From: Bacillota bacterium
Lineage (GTDB): Bacteria > Bacillota > Bacilli > Lactobacillales > Streptococcaceae
Assembly (NCBI GenBank): GCA_021781855.1
Contig: JAJXWC010000040.1
Span: 1 to 15,159 of the forward strand
Length of the DNA stretch: 15,159 nt
Direction of reading: 5' to 3'
The position numbers were made by a program, and so were the translations under genes. The notes beneath the pieces are model-generated. The model saw nothing but the letters and a program-made list of their open reading frames with translations. It was not told the origin of the DNA and ran no database searches. Shown piece by piece: positions 5,667-12,566 of the stretch. Each line of letters begins with the position of its first letter. Position 1 is the stretch's first letter.

Positions 5667-8456
5667 ATGAAAATTAAAGATACGCTAAATCTAGGCAAGA
5701 CAGCATTTCCAATGCGTGCTGGTCTGCCAACGAAAGAACCTGCTTGGCAAGTAGGCTGGGATGAGGCAAAACTCTACCAAAAACGTCAAGAACTCAATGA
5801 AGGCAAACCAAGTTTCATGCTGCATGATGGCCCTCCTTATGCCAACGGTAACATTCACATCGGTCACTCGCTCAATAAAATCTCCAAGGATATCATCGTG
5901 CGCTATAAGTCCATGTCAGGCTTTCGTGCGCCTTATGTGCCAGGCTGGGATACACATGGTTTGCCGATTGAGCAGCAGCTTGCAAAATCTGGTGTAAAAC
6001 GTAAGGAAATGGAACGGTCAGCTTATCTTGCGAAATGCCGGGAATATGCGCTTTCGCAAGTGGATAAACAACGCGCGGATTTTAAATCGCTTGGAGTGCT
6101 CGGTGACTGGGAAAATCCATATTTAACTTTGTTACCAGAATTTGAAGCGCAAGAAATCCGAGTCTTTGGTAAAATGGCAGAAAAAGGCTACATTTATCGT
6201 GGGGCGAAGCCAATTTACTGGTCTTGGTCATCTGAAAGTTCACTTGCTGAAGCCGAAATCGAATATCATGACGTCAAATCAGCTTCGATTTATGTGGCAT
6301 TCAAGGCTAAAGATACCAAAGGTAAATTACCAGATGATGTAGAATTTGTCATTTGGACAACGACACCGTGGACTATTCCCGCAAATTTGGGGATTTTTAC
6401 GCATCCCGATTTTGAATATTCAGTTGTAAAAATCGGCGAACGTAAATTTGTTGTCGCAAGTGAATTGATTGAAGAAGTGGCGAAGCATCTGGAGTGGGAA
6501 AATCCCGAAATTCTACAAACAATCAAAGGTTCAGAGCTGGATTATATGGTTGCAAAACATCCATTTTATGACCGCGATACACTTGTGATGAATGCTGAAT
6601 ATGTCAGTCTTGAATCAGGTACTGGACTTGTTCATACAGCACCTGGTCATGGTGAGGACGACTATTTCTTCAGTCGCAAATACAAGCTTCCTGTGCTTTC
6701 ACCTGTTGATGACAAAGGCTGTTTCACAGATGAAGCGCCGGGCTTTGAAGGTGTTTTCTACGACGATGGTAATAAGTTAGTCACACAAAAACTCGAAGAA
6801 GTCGGAGCACTTCTTAAATTAGAATTTTTTACGCACAGTTATCCACATGACTGGCGCACGAAAAAACCTGTTATTTTCCGTGCTACACCGCAGTGGTTTG
6901 CTTCGATTGACAAGTTCCGCCAGAACATCATGGATGAGGTAGAGCGTGTGGATTGGGTCATTCCGTGGGGCAAAACGCGGCTCTACAATATGGTGCGCGA
7001 CCGTGGGGACTGGGTCATCAGCCGACAACGTGCATGGGGCGTGCCACTACCGATTTTTTATGGTGAAGATGGCACAGCGATTATCACGCCTGAAACGACC
7101 GAGCATGTGGCGCAGCTTTTTGCTGAGCACGGTTCGAGTTATTGGTTCAGTCACGAAGCGAAAGAATTACTCCCTGAAGGTTTCACGCATCCGAGCTCAC
7201 CAAATGGTACATTTACCAAAGAAAATGACATCATGGATGTTTGGTTTGACTCAGGTTCTAGCTGGAATGGTGTGCTCAATACACGCGATGAACTCAGATA
7301 TCCTGCTGACCTTTACCTCGAAGGGAGCGACCAATATCGTGGCTGGTTTAATAGTTCTATCACGACTTCTGTCGCTGTCAATGGCATTGCGCCGTATAAA
7401 GCTGTGCTTTCACAAGGTTTCGTCCTTGACGGTAAAGGCATGAAAATGTCGAAATCTCTTGGTAATACCATCGGACCTGCTGATGTAACCAAGAAATTTG
7501 GTGCTGATATTCTTCGGCTCTGGGTCGCTTCTGTGGATTATGAAAATGATGTCCGTGTGTCGATGGATATTCTTAGTCAAGTCTCTGAAGTTTACCGCAA
7601 AATTCGTAACACGTTGCGTTTTCTCATTGCCAATACGAGTGATTTCAATCCGAATGTGGATACCATCGACTACGAAAATTTGCGTGGTGTCGATAAATAT
7701 ATGCTCGTCAAGTTTAATGAGTTTGTCAAGCAAATTCGTGCGGCTTATGAAAAATACAGTTTCATGTCCGTTTACAAATTGGTCGTCAATTTCCTTACGA
7801 ATGATTTGTCCGCATTTTATCTTGATTTTGCTAAAGATGTGGTTTATATTGAAGCTGCAAAATCGGAAGCGCGTCGCAGCATGCAAACCGTCATGTACAT
7901 GATGCTAAAAGAGCTAGTGAAATTGCTCGTGCCGATTTTACCGCACACCGCAGAAGAAGTCTGGAGCTATCTTGCATTTGAGCCTGAAACTTATGCCTAT
8001 CTTGCCGAAATGCCTGAATCTCGCGAATTCGCAGGTTCCGACGAGCTTTTGAGCGATTGGGAAGCTTTCTTTGATTTCCGAGATAAAGTCCTAAAAGCCC
8101 TCGAACAAGCGCGTGAAGCAAAGCTAATTGGTAAATCATTAGAAGCGCATGTAACAGTTTATCCAAATGAAGTGACTCGAACGTTGTTGAATGCGCTTGA
8201 CGAAAATATTGCTCAGCTTTTAATTGTTTCTGATTTGACCATTTCGTCAAGTCCAGCAACTGCTGAGGCAGTTCAATTTGACGATGTTGCTGTACTTGTG
8301 GAACATGCTGTAGGAGAAGTCTGCGAACGTTGTCGCCGGACAGATGTGACCGTTGGAACAAATCACAATGCGCATCTTCATATGCTTTGTGCGCATTGTG
8401 CAGAGATTGTTACAAATGAATTTTCAGAGGTTTTGGAAAAAGGTTTTGAAAACTAA
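5667..8456 (+). CDS. ileS: Isoleucyl-tRNA synthetase
   Basis: IleRS charges tRNA-Ile with isoleucine and hydrolyses mischarged valine. The 929-residue class I enzyme has the nucleotide-binding HIGH motif at residues 64-67 (within YANGNIHIGHSLNK) and the GWDTHGLP stretch. The editing domain shows the Thr-rich WTTTPWTIPAN near 230. KMSKS is at 593-597, within KGMKMSKSLGN. Four cysteines at about 886, 889, 908 and 911 form the C-terminal zinc site, the bacterial type. Two adjacent ATGs exist (5664 and 5667) after GAGAGG. I take the second because MKIKDT is the usual lactococcal start and spacing is 8 nt; the first would add one Met. Expression is controlled by the T-box leader. A partial TTTGAC-N7-TCAA dyad lies at 8234-8250. 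Confidence 0.98.
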   Translation: MKIKDTLNLGKTAFPMRAGLPTKEPAWQVGWDEAKLYQKRQELNEGKPSFMLHDGPPYANGNIHIGHSLNKISKDIIVRYKSMSGFRAPYVPGWDTHGLPIEQQLAKSGVKRKEMERSAYLAKCREYALSQVDKQRADFKSLGVLGDWENPYLTLLPEFEAQEIRVFGKMAEKGYIYRGAKPIYWSWSSESSLAEAEIEYHDVKSASIYVAFKAKDTKGKLPDDVEFVIWTTTPWTIPANLGIFTHPDFEYSVVKIGERKFVVASELIEEVAKHLEWENPEILQTIKGSELDYMVAKHPFYDRDTLVMNAEYVSLESGTGLVHTAPGHGEDDYFFSRKYKLPVLSPVDDKGCFTDEAPGFEGVFYDDGNKLVTQKLEEVGALLKLEFFTHSYPHDWRTKKPVIFRATPQWFASIDKFRQNIMDEVERVDWVIPWGKTRLYNMVRDRGDWVISRQRAWGVPLPIFYGEDGTAIITPETTEHVAQLFAEHGSSYWFSHEAKELLPEGFTHPSSPNGTFTKENDIMDVWFDSGSSWNGVLNTRDELRYPADLYLEGSDQYRGWFNSSITTSVAVNGIAPYKAVLSQGFVLDGKGMKMSKSLGNTIGPADVTKKFGADILRLWVASVDYENDVRVSMDILSQVSEVYRKIRNTLRFLIANTSDFNPNVDTIDYENLRGVDKYMLVKFNEFVKQIRAAYEKYSFMSVYKLVVNFLTNDLSAFYLDFAKDVVYIEAAKSEARRSMQTVMYMMLKELVKLLVPILPHTAEEVWSYLAFEPETYAYLAEMPESREFAGSDELLSDWEAFFDFRDKVLKALEQAREAKLIGKSLEAHVTVYPNEVTRTLLNALDENIAQLLIVSDLTISSSPATAEAVQFDDVAVLVEHAVGEVCERCRRTDVTVGTNHNAHLHMLCAHCAEIVTNEFSEVLEKGFEN
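8234..8250. repeat. TTTGAC-N7-TCAA dyad, copy 5 (in ileS), short arm
   Basis: TTTGAC, seven bases (CATTTCG), TCAA followed by G. It encodes L-T-I-S-S in the same codon phase; the weakest exact copy. Confidence 0.4.
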
Positions 8457-8718
8457 ATGAAAAAAGACGTCATTTAGGAAGAGACTCACATTCCAAGACT
8501 GTTCAGATGAGTCCGAGACTTATTTAGTAGGAGTTTCAACTCCTACTAAATTTGGGAAATAATCTTTAGATGAAAAGACTAAGCGACCTGTAAAGTATCT
8601 GGAGTCGTACCAGTCTGCTTAATCAGTCAAGTTGTACCGAAAGTCAATCTCGCTATATGCAGATTAAGAGAACAAGCTTCTTGTCTTTCGTAGCACGCGC
8701 TACTGAGATAAGATAATC
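8457..8718 (+). other. Gene-free structured stretch downstream of ileS (possible small RNA or 3' UTR)
   Basis: No credible reading frame is present. Several inverted repeats are visible: GACTCA pairing with TGAGTC (about 8485-8515), a perfect 13-bp palindrome at 8523-8550, CTTAATC (8618-8624) with GATTAAG (8662-8668), ACAAG/CTTGT near 8672-8684, and GTAGC/GCTAC near 8690-8703. The stretch ends in the strong terminator at 8719-8755. It could be the long 3' UTR of ileS or a separate small RNA. I found no clear promoter inside it. Confidence 0.45.
8523..8550. repeat. Perfect 13-bp inverted repeat, 2-nt centre
   Basis: TTTAGTAGGAGTT (8523-8535) is followed by TC and its exact reverse complement AACTCCTACTAAA (8538-8550). 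Only three Ts follow, so it is a poor intrinsic terminator. It lies 66 nt after the ileS stop and could stabilise the 3' end or be a protein-binding dyad. Confidence 0.8.
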
Positions 8719-8755
8719 AAAAAATCCCTCATTCTAAAAGATGAGGGATTTTTTT
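8719..8755. terminator. Bidirectional rho-independent terminator
   Basis: ATCCCTCAT (8724-8732) pairs with ATGAGGGAT (8741-8749) around an 8-nt loop. Six As precede the stem and seven Ts follow it, so it can stop transcripts from either side. It ends the ileS transcript on the + strand and the two small genes on the - strand. Confidence 0.93.
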
Positions 8756-8776
8756 GCCAGAAACACTTTATTAGTC

Positions 8777-8884
8777 TTAAAGTACAGTTGCCAGAACGCT
8801 GACAAGTGTCAGAACAAGCATGATAATTACAAAAACAAAGACGATTTTTTGAAAAGTGCTTTTAGGTTGTTTTTTATAAGCCAT
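8777..8884 (-). CDS. DUF4044-type small membrane protein, 35 residues
   Basis: A 35-codon frame on the - strand starts at ATG 8884 and stops at TAA 8777. The product begins MAYKKQPKSTFQKI and continues with a hydrophobic helix of about 20 residues (IVFVFVIIMLVLTLVSVLAT). A basic N-terminus, a Thr/Phe turn, then one transmembrane helix and a very short tail is the layout of the DUF4044 family of Streptococcaceae. The function is unknown. A GGAG lies 12 nt before the ATG, somewhat far. It begins 23 nt after the stop of the 86-residue gene upstream, so the two probably form one transcript ended by the terminator at 8719-8755. The size is below common ORF cut-offs. Confidence 0.8.
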   Translation of the reverse strand: MAYKKQPKSTFQKIVFVFVIIMLVLTLVSVLATVL

Positions 8885-8907
8885 TTTGTGATTTTTCTCC
8901 GATTATT

Positions 8908-9168
8908 TTATAATAATTTTTCTTTTTCCTTTTTTGCAGCAGCGGCATTGAGTGCTTGAATATTTCCTTGCGCCTTTGCAGCCGCATCTCCTTCGGCACC
9001 AGCCAGTAAATCTTTAGCCGTTCCTTGCTCCAAAAATTTGGCAAAAGGGTCTTCTTTTAACTTATTTTTCAAGGTTTCCTCAGAATTGTTGACTGCATCA
9101 ACTGTTGAAACACCCAAAGTGTCCATTAATTCATCAAAATCATCTCTTTTTTTAAAGGTTAATCCCAT
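8908..9168 (-). CDS. Small cytoplasmic protein, 86 residues (SPJ_0845-like, tentative)
   Basis: The protein starts MGLTFKKRDDFDELMDTLGV and is charged and soluble, with no signal peptide or membrane segment. The second half is rich in Ala and Lys (AAAKAQGNIQALNAAAAKKEKEK), suggesting a helix or disordered tail. The opening resembles the short streptococcal SPJ_0845-type proteins as I remember them; this match is from memory and is tentative. No function is known. A clear GAGGAG lies 7 nt before the ATG. It precedes the DUF4044-type gene by 23 nt, which suggests a two-gene unit. The Ala-rich end may be a lineage extension. Confidence 0.75.
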   Translation of the reverse strand: MGLTFKKRDDFDELMDTLGVSTVDAVNNSEETLKNKLKEDPFAKFLEQGTAKDLLAGAEGDAAAKAQGNIQALNAAAAKKEKEKLL

Positions 9169-9380
9169 GATTTCTCCTCATTCCAATCAAAATTTAGCCT
9201 AACAAGTGGATATCAATTCCTCACTGTGCAGGCGGAAGCTTTGCTTTCGTTCTACTAACATTAATGAAGCCTTCACTTACTTCAATCTGTTCCTGATGAA
9301 CAATTACTATTGTATATTTTACTACAACATCGGAAAAATTACCAGATAGATAAAAAAAATAGATATAGGACTGGTAGAAC
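9169..9380. other. Divergent intergenic stretch upstream of tuf and the small-gene pair
   Basis: This is the larger part of a 317-bp gap. It holds the ribosome site of the - strand small gene and a small hairpin, CGGAAGC (9233-9239) with GCTTTCG (9243-9249) through one wobble. A - strand frame (9221-9415) runs through it, but it covers the tuf -10 element and has no ribosome site, so I do not call it. No confident - strand promoter is visible; an AT-rich TATACAAT near 9310-9317 is the best guess. Confidence 0.4.
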
Positions 9381-9409
9381 TTGCAATTTAGCGAAAAATC
9401 AGCTATAAT
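9381..9409 (+). promoter_or_regulatory. Promoter of tuf (sigma-A type)
   Basis: A -35 TTGCAA (9381-9386) and a perfect -10 TATAAT (9404-9409) are separated by 17 nt. Transcription would start near 9416, giving a 5' UTR of about 70 nt before the tuf ATG. Confidence 0.88.
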
Positions 9410-9485
9410 AATCAAGAACGGTAGATTGTGGCGACACAGCCTGCCTATTTAAAACTATTTTTTTCTAAAAGGAGACATTTTTAAA

Positions 9486-10682
9486 ATGGCTAAAGCTGTA
9501 TACGATCGTAGCAAACCACACGTTAATATCGGTACTATTGGACACGTCGACCACGGTAAAACTACTTTGACTGCCGCTATCACTAAGGTTCTTGCTGAAA
9601 AATATCCTTCAGCTACAAACGTTGTAAAAGACTATGCTTCTATTGATGCTGCACCTGAAGAACGCGAACGCGGTATCACCATCAACACAGCTCACGTTGA
9701 ATACGAAACTCCAGCACGTCACTATGCGCACATCGACGCACCAGGTCACGCGGACTACGTTAAAAACATGATTACTGGTGCTGCCCAAATGGACGGTGCT
9801 ATCCTTGTTGTTGCTGCAACTGATGGTCCTATGCCTCAAACTCGTGAACACATCTTGCTTTCACGCCAAGTTGGTGTTAAATATCTTATTGTGTTCTTGA
9901 ACAAAGCTGACCTCGTTGATGATGAAGAATTGATGGAACTTGTTGAAATGGAAGTTCGTGACCTTCTTACAGAATACGACTTCGACGGCGACAATATTCC
10001 ATTCGTAGTTGGTTCAGCTCTTGGAGCTTTGAACGGCGAAGAAAAATACGTTGATGCAATCGTTGAACTTATGAACATTGTTGATACTTACATCCCAACT
10101 CCAGAACGTGATGTTAACAAACCATTGCTTCTTCCAGTCGAAGATGTATTCTCAATCACTGGTCGTGGTACTGTTGCTTCAGGACGTATCGAACGTGGTA
10201 CTGTTAAGATTCAAGATGAAATCGAAATCGTTGGTATCAAAGAAGAAACTAAAAAAGCTGTTGTTACTGGCGTTGAAATGTTCCGTAAAACTCTTACAGA
10301 AGGTCTTGCCGGCGATAACGTTGGTGTATTGCTTCGTGGTGTTCAACGTGAAGAAATCGAACGTGGACAAGTTATTGCTAAACCAGGTTCAATCACTCCA
10401 CATACACAATTTGAAGGTGAAGTTTACGTATTGAGCAAAGAAGAAGGCGGACGTCACACTCCATTCTTCGACAACTATCGTCCTCAATTCTACTTCCACA
10501 CAACAGACGTTACTGGTTCAGTTAAACTTCCAGAAGGCGTTGAAATGGTTATGCCTGGCGATAACGTTCACATCGAAGTTGACCTTATCCACCCAGTCGC
10601 TATTGAAGAAGGAACAACATTCTCAATCCGTGAAGGCGGACGTACTGTTGGTTCTGGTATCGTAGCTAAAATCGACAAATAA
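9486..10682 (+). CDS. tuf: Translation elongation factor Tu
   Basis: EF-Tu delivers aminoacyl-tRNA to the ribosomal A site as a GTP complex. The 398-residue protein carries all GTPase motifs: the P-loop GHVDHGKT at residues 19-26, RGITI in switch I, DAPGHAD in switch II, and the NKAD guanine-specificity motif. Domains II and III follow (RGTVASGRIERG and the C-terminal VGSGIVAKI). The start ATG is preceded by AAAAGGAG, 11 nt away. Codons are strongly biased (GTT, GAA, AAA, GGT, CGT), as expected for one of the most abundant proteins. The gene is monocistronic here, with its own promoter and terminator, not within a str operon with fusA. Confidence 0.99.
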   Translation: MAKAVYDRSKPHVNIGTIGHVDHGKTTLTAAITKVLAEKYPSATNVVKDYASIDAAPEERERGITINTAHVEYETPARHYAHIDAPGHADYVKNMITGAAQMDGAILVVAATDGPMPQTREHILLSRQVGVKYLIVFLNKADLVDDEELMELVEMEVRDLLTEYDFDGDNIPFVVGSALGALNGEEKYVDAIVELMNIVDTYIPTPERDVNKPLLLPVEDVFSITGRGTVASGRIERGTVKIQDEIEIVGIKEETKKAVVTGVEMFRKTLTEGLAGDNVGVLLRGVQREEIERGQVIAKPGSITPHTQFEGEVYVLSKEEGGRHTPFFDNYRPQFYFHTTDVTGSVKLPEGVEMVMPGDNVHIEVDLIHPVAIEEGTTFSIREGGRTVGSGIVAKIDK

Positions 10683-10712
10683 TTTACTTGAAATAAGATA
10701 AATTTGTCTTTG

Positions 10713-10739
10713 AAAACCGCCAGATTGGCGGTTTTTTTG
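10713..10739 (+). terminator. Rho-independent terminator of tuf
   Basis: AAAACCGCCA (10713-10722) pairs perfectly with TGGCGGTTTT (10726-10735) around the loop GAT. Seven Ts begin in the 3' arm. It lies 30 nt after the tuf stop. Confidence 0.96.
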
Positions 10740-10761
10740 TTCAGTAGTTATTTGTATTTTC

Positions 10762-10853
10762 GTACCTCGCTGCGAAAGATGAGAGAGCAAAACTCTCGTC
10801 ATTTATAGCAGCGAAGCTGCGGAAACAGTTATGTTCCCGCTATTTGCAGGTAC
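10762..10853. repeat. 92-bp structured intergenic element with three-way-junction folding
   Basis: The ends GTACCT (10762-10767) and AGGTAC (10848-10853) pair perfectly. Inside are two hairpins. The first pairs CGCTGC with GCAGCG (within 10768-10813) and continues as ATGAGAGAG with CTCTC-g-TCAT around CAAAA. The second pairs GCGG and AACA (10819-10827) with TGTT and CCGC (10832-10840) around GTTA, with one A-C mismatch. No reading frame is present. The layout fits either a mobile palindromic repeat or a small RNA. I do not recognise the family. Confidence 0.55.
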
Positions 10854-10863
10854 TTGCTAGGTC

Positions 10864-10902
10864 AAACTAAAAAAGCTGTTCAATCGAACAGCCTTTTAGT
10901 TT
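10864..10902 (-). terminator. Rho-independent terminator of the desulfurase-DUF1831 unit
   Basis: Read on the - strand, GGCTGTTC pairs with GAACAGC(T) around the loop GATT, followed by six Ts. The outer arms AAACTAAAA and TTTTAGTTT lengthen the stem. The DUF1831 stop codon lies inside the 5' arm. Confidence 0.9.
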
Positions 10903-11245
10903 AAACAGCATTCTCTTCAAAGACGCCACGGTCAACGAGGGCATCCATTTGAAAATAGAATTTTTGCTGGATGATATCACTTGCATTTTTAAAAATATTC
11001 ACATTACGCAAGCCAGATTTATCAGTGATTGACATCTTAAAGCCTGTCAAGTCAGGATTTACAATGATGTTTAACAAGAAGCCATTACCTGAGTTTGGAA
11101 CTTCTTCGAGCATTCGTTTGAACTCAAAATTACCGACTTTGGTTTGCATGAATGTGGTATCTTTCAATGTAAACTTTTTAACGGTTGGTGCTAACGAATA
11201 GCTATATTTGCAATCATCAAGCTGTTTTTCAGTTACAAAAGCCAT
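10901..11245 (-). CDS. DUF1831 domain-containing protein
   Basis: This 114-residue protein matches the DUF1831 family of Lactobacillales, small alpha/beta proteins of unknown function. Visible features are the starting MAFVTEKQLDDCKYSYSLAP, the central hydrophobic strand GFLLNIIVNPDLTGFKMSIT, and the end FYFQMDALVDRGVFEE, all soluble. No catalytic motif stands out. It begins 10 nt after the stop of the cysteine desulfurase and uses a GGAGG a few bases before the ATG, so both are surely cotranscribed. The constant pairing with a desulfurase suggests a sulfur or Fe-S role, but that is inference. A terminator overlaps its stop. Confidence 0.9.
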   Translation of the reverse strand: MAFVTEKQLDDCKYSYSLAPTVKKFTLKDTTFMQTKVGNFEFKRMLEEVPNSGNGFLLNIIVNPDLTGFKMSITDKSGLRNVNIFKNASDIIQQKFYFQMDALVDRGVFEENAV

Positions 11246-11255
11246 TTTTCCTCCA

Positions 11256-12374
11256 TTATTTTTTCAAAATATTTTTTAAAATTTCGGTAAATCTAATCAC
11301 TTCATCAACTGTATTCAATTCTGAAAATGAAAGACGAATATTTTCCTTCAGTTTCGGCGAATCTTTACCGTAAACAGCTTCAAGAACGTGTGACGGTTCA
11401 ACAGTTCCAGCAGTACAAGCAGAACCTGTTGAGATTGCAACACCAGCCATATCCAATTTTGTGAGGAGCAAATCGTGATTTTGGTGAGGAAAACCAAGAT
11501 TTAACACGTGCGGCATGGTTTGACCAAACTCATTTTTGTAGAAAACAATCTCTGTCAAATTTGATAAAGCAGTCAAATTTAGCTTTTTTACGTATTGAAA
11601 ATTTTCGTCCATCTTCTGTACCGAGATTTCCAATGCTTTTGCCATACCAACAAGCGAAGCCAGATTTTCTGTACCTGCTCGTCTTTTATCTTCTTGTTCA
11701 CCGCCGTGGATAAGTGCATCAAACTGTAAATCACTATGATATAGAAAACCAACACCTTTGGGACCATGAAACTTGTGAGCAGAAGCGGAAAGAAAATCAA
11801 TACCCAAGTCACGTGGATGAATGGGGATTTTTCCCATGACTTGTGTGGCATCAACATGAAAAGCTGCTTGGTGGCTAGATAATAATTTTCCTACTTCAGC
11901 GACAGGAAGAAGCTGCCCTGTCTCATTATTTGACCACATCATACTCACTAAAATCGTATTTGAGCGTAAATTTTGTGCAATAAGTTCGGCTGAAAAACTT
12001 CCGTCTGCAGCAGGCTTGACAAAAGTCACTTCGAAACCGTACCGTTTTTGCAGATATTTCATTGTATTAAGCACAGAAGGGTGTTCAATCGCCGTTGTCA
12101 GCAAGTGATTACCCTGAGCACGATGTGAAAGAGCAAAACCGATGAGTGCCTGATTATTTGCCTCGCTCGCACCTGAAGTAAAAATCACATTGCGTTCAGG
12201 AACATCAAGCACACGTGCAATAGTTTTACGACTTTCTCGGACAACTTGTGAAGCCTTGCGCCCAACTCCATGAATACTGGAAGGATTACCAAAAACAGTA
12301 GTTAAATTTTCAGTCATTGCTTCCACAACCTCTGGTAAAACGGCAGTTGTTGCTGCATTATCTAAATAAATCAT
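11256..12374 (-). CDS. NifS/IscS-like cysteine desulfurase
   Basis: This PLP enzyme takes sulfur from L-cysteine, giving alanine and an enzyme persulfide that feeds thiolated tRNA, Fe-S or other cofactors. The 372-residue protein is a class V aminotransferase fold of the IscS/NifS type. It opens with the MIYLDNAATT motif. The PLP lysine is K201 in SASAHKFHGPKG, and the stretch RRAGTENLA is at 231-239. The catalytic cysteine C320 lies in STGSACTAG, in a long loop as in group I desulfurases. No IscU or SUF gene lies nearby, so a dedicated partner is not obvious; tRNA thiolation is one option. DUF1831 follows by 10 nt. A perfect dyad of the TTTGAC-N7-TCAAA type lies at 11556-11580. Confidence 0.95.
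   Translation of the reverse strand: MIYLDNAATTAVLPEVVEAMTENLTTVFGNPSSIHGVGRKASQVVRESRKTIARVLDVPERNVIFTSGASEANNQALIGFALSHRAQGNHLLTTAIEHPSVLNTMKYLQKRYGFEVTFVKPAADGSFSAELIAQNLRSNTILVSMMWSNNETGQLLPVAEVGKLLSSHQAAFHVDATQVMGKIPIHPRDLGIDFLSASAHKFHGPKGVGFLYHSDLQFDALIHGGEQEDKRRAGTENLASLVGMAKALEISVQKMDENFQYVKKLNLTALSNLTEIVFYKNEFGQTMPHVLNLGFPHQNHDLLLTKLDMAGVAISTGSACTAGTVEPSHVLEAVYGKDSPKLKENIRLSFSELNTVDEVIRFTEILKNILKK
11556..11580. repeat. TTTGAC-N7-TCAAA dyad, copy 6 (in the desulfurase gene)
   Basis: CAAATTTGA (11556-11564) and GTCAAATTT (11572-11580) are spaced by seven bases, giving 8-bp perfect arms. On the coding (-) strand it reads AAATTTGAC-N7-TCAAATTTG, the same arms and spacing as copy 2, and encodes N-L-T-A-L-S-N. 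GTCAAATTT also occurs as a direct repeat at 11554-11562. Confidence 0.65.
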
Positions 12375-12403
12375 TTTAATTTTTCCTTACAAAATCACAT
12401 TTA

Positions 12404-12534
12404 AAGTGGCTATCTTATCCGCTAGGGATTTTTTCGCTCTCGAATGTCAACGCACAATCAGACTATCCATTAGTTAGGAGTATAAGATTGATAAAGCGGG
12501 TAAATAATCCGAAGAACGAAGATAGCACGCACTT
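12404..12534. other. Nested imperfect palindrome in the prs - desulfurase spacer
   Basis: Within a 192-bp gap, arms nest around one centre. AAGTG (12404-12408) pairs with CACTT (12530-12534), and GCTATCTT (12409-12416) with AAGATAGC (12519-12526). Then CCGCT (about 12419-12423) pairs with AGCGG, CAATC (about 12455-12459) with GATTG, and ACTA with TAGT at the centre. Read on the - strand it would fold as the leader of the desulfurase mRNA. No known riboswitch class is recognised. Confidence 0.5.
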
Positions 12535-12566
12535 GTTAGGGTAAAATGATTCAGTTATAAATCACT

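Noticed and set aside
6946..7443. A 165-residue frame on the + strand inside ileS, and two 156-158-residue - strand frames at 7410-8361
   Set aside because: All lie inside the intact, well-recognised ileS in other frames and resemble no family; they are shadows of its codon pattern.
8109..8700. GCGCGTG words (8109-8115 on +, 8694-8700 on -) matching the lactococcal Chi site
   Set aside because: Two copies, one per strand, are not more than a genome of this kind should carry; no special role is supported.
9221..9415. A 64-residue frame on the - strand upstream of tuf
   Set aside because: It covers the tuf -10 element, has no ribosome site, and its first half is low-complexity aromatic residues. 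The last 30 residues look more protein-like, so a decayed gene remnant cannot be fully excluded.
12428..12450. TTGACA on the - strand (12450-12445) as a promoter -35 for the desulfurase gene
   Set aside because: No -10 lies at 16-18 nt; the sequence there is CCCTAG. The nearest TATAAT-like word is about 25 nt away.
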